Assembly: GCA_913040875.1 (NCBI GenBank)
Contig: CAJWHX010000129.1
Span: 1-8,488, forward strand
Direction of reading: 5' to 3'
DNA: 8,488 nt
Origin: an uncultured Pseudomonadota bacterium
GTDB taxonomy: Bacteria; Myxococcota; UBA796
Part shown: piece by piece, positions 6,399 to 8,488 of the stretch
Numbering within the stretch: position 1 is the stretch's first letter
How the letters are laid out: each line of letters starts with the position of its first letter
The notes under the pieces: generated by a model
Database searches by the model: none
What the model saw: only the letters and a program-made list of their open reading frames with translations
Told to the model about the DNA's origin: nothing
Translations under genes and position numbers: made by a program

Positions 6399-7580
6399 AT
6401 GGAGTCTGATCCTGATCTAGATGCTCTCCAATCTTATGTTGCTGGTGTTGTCACTGAGTTGATGTCAGCATGGTATTTGGCACACGCGATAGATGGTGAG
6501 AATTTTACACCTGCAGTTTCAGAATTGATCGATCAGTTTCGTCATCCAAGGCCCATTCTGAAAGGTTTTGAATTTGAGGATAACTTTGAGCGCTTAGAGA
6601 GGTCCATGGTTTTGTTGTCGACCGCAGAACCGAACGAACTCGATAGATATGTGACGGAAGGAGTGAGCATGGGGCAACACTTGGTAGAGCACGTGTTGTC
6701 AGAGCAAGGATTGGATGTCGCATCGTTGAAAGATATTGTTCTCATAGAATGGGCAGCGGAAGATTTGTCGAGTCAAGCCGATGTCATCGTTCGATATCGA
6801 GACGCCGCCGGTGAACTTAGAAAGGGAGAGTATTCTGCCAAGTCGGGAGATTCTCCACCCGCAGCCCAGAGCCGAGGATTGGGAGCATATCACTTATCCG
6901 TATCTCAGTGTAGGGAGTTTTATCGTCAAGGTGTACAGGCGTGGCTAGAGCAGAATCCTGTGTTGTATCCCACCTTTCATCAGCATGGATATGAGATTGT
7001 TATCGATGGACAGATCTTACAAGGAATTATGGATGTTAACAATCATTGTGTGTCAGATGAAGGTGTGGATTTGGAACATGTTCCACTAGAATTTTATCAG
7101 GCTTACGAACAATGGAATGCCTTTGGAAACGTAGCGATGTGTGATGCATTGTTGCACCACATGTCCGCATCGGTAGAAGGAACGTGCATGGCATTTAGAC
7201 TGGTCAATGAGTATTTAAATTTAGCAGAACAGTCTGGTGCTGTCTTGTATGTTCTACAACCAGACTCACCCCCATCCTTGCAAAGTGAGTTGTTGAAAGC
7301 CTGTGCACAGATTCGAAAGGATGGCCTTAAGGGGAATATTGCGGGAGAAATACGCCGGAAGTCGAACGTTGCCACTTGGACGATTTGTGACATCAATGGT
7401 CATGCAGTGATTGGTATCATGATCCGGAATGCTTTTGGGCGGGGACCGAAACCAGGAACGGGAAGGGCTTACTCTGTTCCAGAAAGGGTTAAAATTCAGA
7501 TGACATTGGCAGATGGCGGTCGATATGGCGGTGATGTTTTGGCTAGGTTCAGCAAATCGAGTTGTGTATTGAGTTCATGA
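6399..7580 (+). CDS. Unrecognised 393-residue protein with a faint PD-(D/E)xK-like pattern
   Basis: I do not recognise a family. The protein is soluble, with no signal peptide or membrane span. Residues 1 to about 110 are helical and acidic. A stretch from about 112 to 150 runs hydrophobic strand (KDIVLIEW), then AD128 VIVRY, then GEYSAK148 SG, which resembles the D ... (S/E)xK core of PD-(D/E)xK-fold nucleases such as some type II restriction enzymes. The C-terminus has a beta-rich part (WTICDINGHAVIGIMIRN, from about 325) and a basic Gly-rich segment (GRGPKPGTGRAYSVPERVK). The ATG at 6399 has no clear ribosome binding site. It lies 9 bases past the preceding stop, in the same frame, so translation may depend on reinitiation. 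It is last in the plus-strand block; a hairpin overlaps its stop. A nuclease role is a weak inference, and no methyltransferase partner is visible. Confidence 0.6.
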   Translation: MESDPDLDALQSYVAGVVTELMSAWYLAHAIDGENFTPAVSELIDQFRHPRPILKGFEFEDNFERLERSMVLLSTAEPNELDRYVTEGVSMGQHLVEHVLSEQGLDVASLKDIVLIEWAAEDLSSQADVIVRYRDAAGELRKGEYSAKSGDSPPAAQSRGLGAYHLSVSQCREFYRQGVQAWLEQNPVLYPTFHQHGYEIVIDGQILQGIMDVNNHCVSDEGVDLEHVPLEFYQAYEQWNAFGNVAMCDALLHHMSASVEGTCMAFRLVNEYLNLAEQSGAVLYVLQPDSPPSLQSELLKACAQIRKDGLKGNIAGEIRRKSNVATWTICDINGHAVIGIMIRNAFGRGPKPGTGRAYSVPERVKIQMTLADGGRYGGDVLARFSKSSCVLSS

Positions 7581-7601
7581 GGCTCCAAGCCTCAATACTT
7601 T
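7578..7601 (+). terminator. Short hairpin overlapping the stop codon, possible weak terminator
   Basis: TGAGGCT (7578-7584) pairs perfectly with AGCCTCA (7588-7594) around a CCA loop, and ATACTTT follows. The stem starts at the TGA stop of the last plus-strand gene. The T-tract is short, so termination is likely to be partial. Confidence 0.4.
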
Positions 7602-7760
7602 AAATCCAGTTTGGGATGTCACATCCATATGGTTTTCTCTTAAGAGGTTGAAAGAGAATTTGAAGAGCTGAGGCTTTCTTGGTCATGTGACCTCCAAAAA
7701 TACAATCAAAATATACCTGATACAGTAGTGTAATAATTGTATTGAAACAATGAAACAAGA
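7595..7760. other. Palindrome-rich intergenic region between converging genes
   Basis: No gene is supported here. It holds GGATGT-C-ACATCC (7614-7626), the perfect palindrome CTCTTAAGAG (7637-7646), GGTCA-TG-TGACC (7681-7692), the inverted pair AATACAAT (7699-7706) / ATTGTATT (7736-7743) and a tandem TGAAACAA x2 (7743-7750, 7751-7758). The right part is AT-rich. The region lies downstream of genes from both sides, so classical operators are not expected; RNA 3'-end structures or a small unannotated transcript are possible. Confidence 0.4.
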
Positions 7761-7786
7761 AGGGGGCTGTTCTAAAACAGCCCCCT
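7761..7786. terminator. Strong intrinsic terminator, mainly for the minus-strand NADAR gene
   Basis: AGGGGGCTGTT pairs perfectly with AACAGCCCCCT, an 11-bp stem with a CTAA loop. Read on the minus strand it lies 22 bases past the NADAR stop codon and is followed by a T-rich stretch (TCTTGTTTCATTG). Read on the plus strand, TTTTT follows only after a dozen bases (7796-7800), so it may also stop readthrough from the left. Confidence 0.75.
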
Positions 7787-7808
7787 ATGACAGACTTTTT
7801 AAGTGCTG

Positions 7809-8488
7809 TTAGGAACGTCCAACGTGTCCTGATGGATGCTCTTTTGAAAACTGTAGATAAGAACTTCGAGTTTTCATGATGGTGTTTAGTTTACCGATGT
7901 TGTACATCGATACTGCTTGTGCGGCTGCTCTTGCCTGACAATTGTTTGTTTTTTTCGGGTTGAAGTAGATATCTGTAAATCCATCATACTGTGCGAGTTC
8001 TTCAATGAGCCCATCTTGCTGTATTAAACCATTGATATACAGCCATGTGAAGAAGCTTTCACTTGGTGCTGATGGCCAAGCATTTTGTCCATATCGATAT
8101 AGACTGATACGGTCCATTTTGGCATCTTTGATTTTTGATTTGACTTCTTTTCCTGTGAGTCGGAGCCATTCTGGATGTGGCCCGACCTTCTTGCTGCCGT
8201 ATTGTCCAACTTTTGAACTTTGATAGATGGCTTCGACACTGTGAGTCTGAATATTGGGTTCGTCTTCAGTTCCAAAGTTTATGGTTACGTTCAGATTGAA
8301 AGCACTGAGGCTTTTCCCCAATTCGGTATTGGATGCGGTTGAGATCTCTAGGATATTCTTGAGTTTGTTGTCCTTTGCAGCCTCGTGAAGAGATAGGACT
8401 CTTTTACGAGCCTGGGATTTTGCCATTCCTTTACCCCAGGGGAATTCGATTGTGTTTATTGCAACATATGGAGTACGGTCAATTGAGA
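7809..8488 (-). CDS. NADAR-family protein, DarT1-antitoxin type, 5' end outside the window
   Basis: The first methionine inside the window (8424-8426) gives 205 residues, but the frame stays open to the right edge. The 20 extra codons (including YVAINTIEFPWGKG before MAKSQ) match the beginning expected of the family, in which a VEFxW stretch precedes SQxxxxIxSLHEAA, so that methionine is internal and only a few residues are missing. Family features are SLHEAAK, LGKSLSAFNL, SVEAIYQSSKV, FFTWLYINGL and YDGFTDIYFNPKKTNNCQARAAA. NADAR proteins of this group remove ADP-ribose from guanine bases in DNA and neutralise the toxin DarT1; this role is family knowledge recalled, not tested. They act in the cytoplasm on DNA. 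No toxin gene is seen on the left side, where a strong terminator follows at once; any partner would lie upstream, beyond the right edge. It could also be an orphan antitoxin or repair enzyme. Confidence 0.68.
   Translation of the reverse strand, partial: SIDRTPYVAINTIEFPWGKGMAKSQARKRVLSLHEAAKDNKLKNILEISTASNTELGKSLSAFNLNVTINFGTEDEPNIQTHSVEAIYQSSKVGQYGSKKVGPHPEWLRLTGKEVKSKIKDAKMDRISLYRYGQNAWPSAPSESFFTWLYINGLIQQDGLIEELAQYDGFTDIYFNPKKTNNCQARAAAQAVSMYNIGKLNTIMKTRSSYLQFSKEHPSGHVGRS

Noticed and set aside
6112..6420. Alternative frames of 87-99 codons overlapping the small protein gene on both strands
   Set aside because: The 115-residue frame has an AGGAG at ideal spacing and fits the gene order. 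The alternatives have no ribosome binding site and read as out-of-frame translations of a purine-rich stretch.
7578..7760. CRISPR-like or attachment-site repeats in the intergenic region
   Set aside because: The inverted repeats differ from one another, there are no regularly spaced direct repeats with spacers, and no recombinase is present.

Overview
The window reads as a mid-GC (close to half) bacterial chromosome segment from an uncultured-type, probably deltaproteobacterial-grade organism (Myxococcota/Bradymonadota-like). That placement is an inference from gene style: a HEAT-repeat protein beside an HD-GYP-like protein, then paired B12-binding radical SAM enzymes. No marker gene fixes the taxonomy. 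An AT-rich stretch (about 32% GC over the first 420 bases) precedes it and looks foreign.

Region by region. Bases 1 to about 435 hold, on the minus strand, the C-terminal part of a T4-type phage neck protein (gp13-like). It is cut by the window edge on one side and by an abrupt composition change near 418-440 on the other. From that junction the plus strand carries a HEAT-repeat protein, probably missing its true 5' end, and 9 bases later an HD-GYP-family protein that keeps the whole metal-ligand set but has lost the GYP signature. A recognisable sigma70-type promoter (TTGACA, 17 bases, GATACT) then precedes a second plus-strand block: two B12-binding-type radical SAM enzymes, a 115-residue charged small protein and a 393-residue protein I do not recognise, with a faint PD-(D/E)xK/SxK-like nuclease pattern. 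A small hairpin overlaps the stop codon of that last gene, and a palindrome-rich intergenic region follows.

Converging from the right on the minus strand is a NADAR-family protein of the type that acts as antitoxin to the DNA ADP-ribosyltransferase DarT1. Its first methionine in the window is internal: the frame stays open to the right edge and the upstream residues still look like the family, so the gene is 5'-truncated by the window. A strong 11-bp-stem terminator sits between it and the plus-strand block.

How the genes may work together: the HEAT and HD genes look like a signalling or scaffold pair. The two radical SAM enzymes, the small protein and the unknown protein are closely spaced and co-oriented and may form one modification locus, with the small protein as a possible substrate or partner (inference only). 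The NADAR gene is a separate, opposing unit, and any toxin partner would lie beyond the right edge. The best candidate for something undescribed is the four-gene block at 2964-7580. The phage/bacterial junction needs checking as a possible assembly chimera before any biology is drawn from it.
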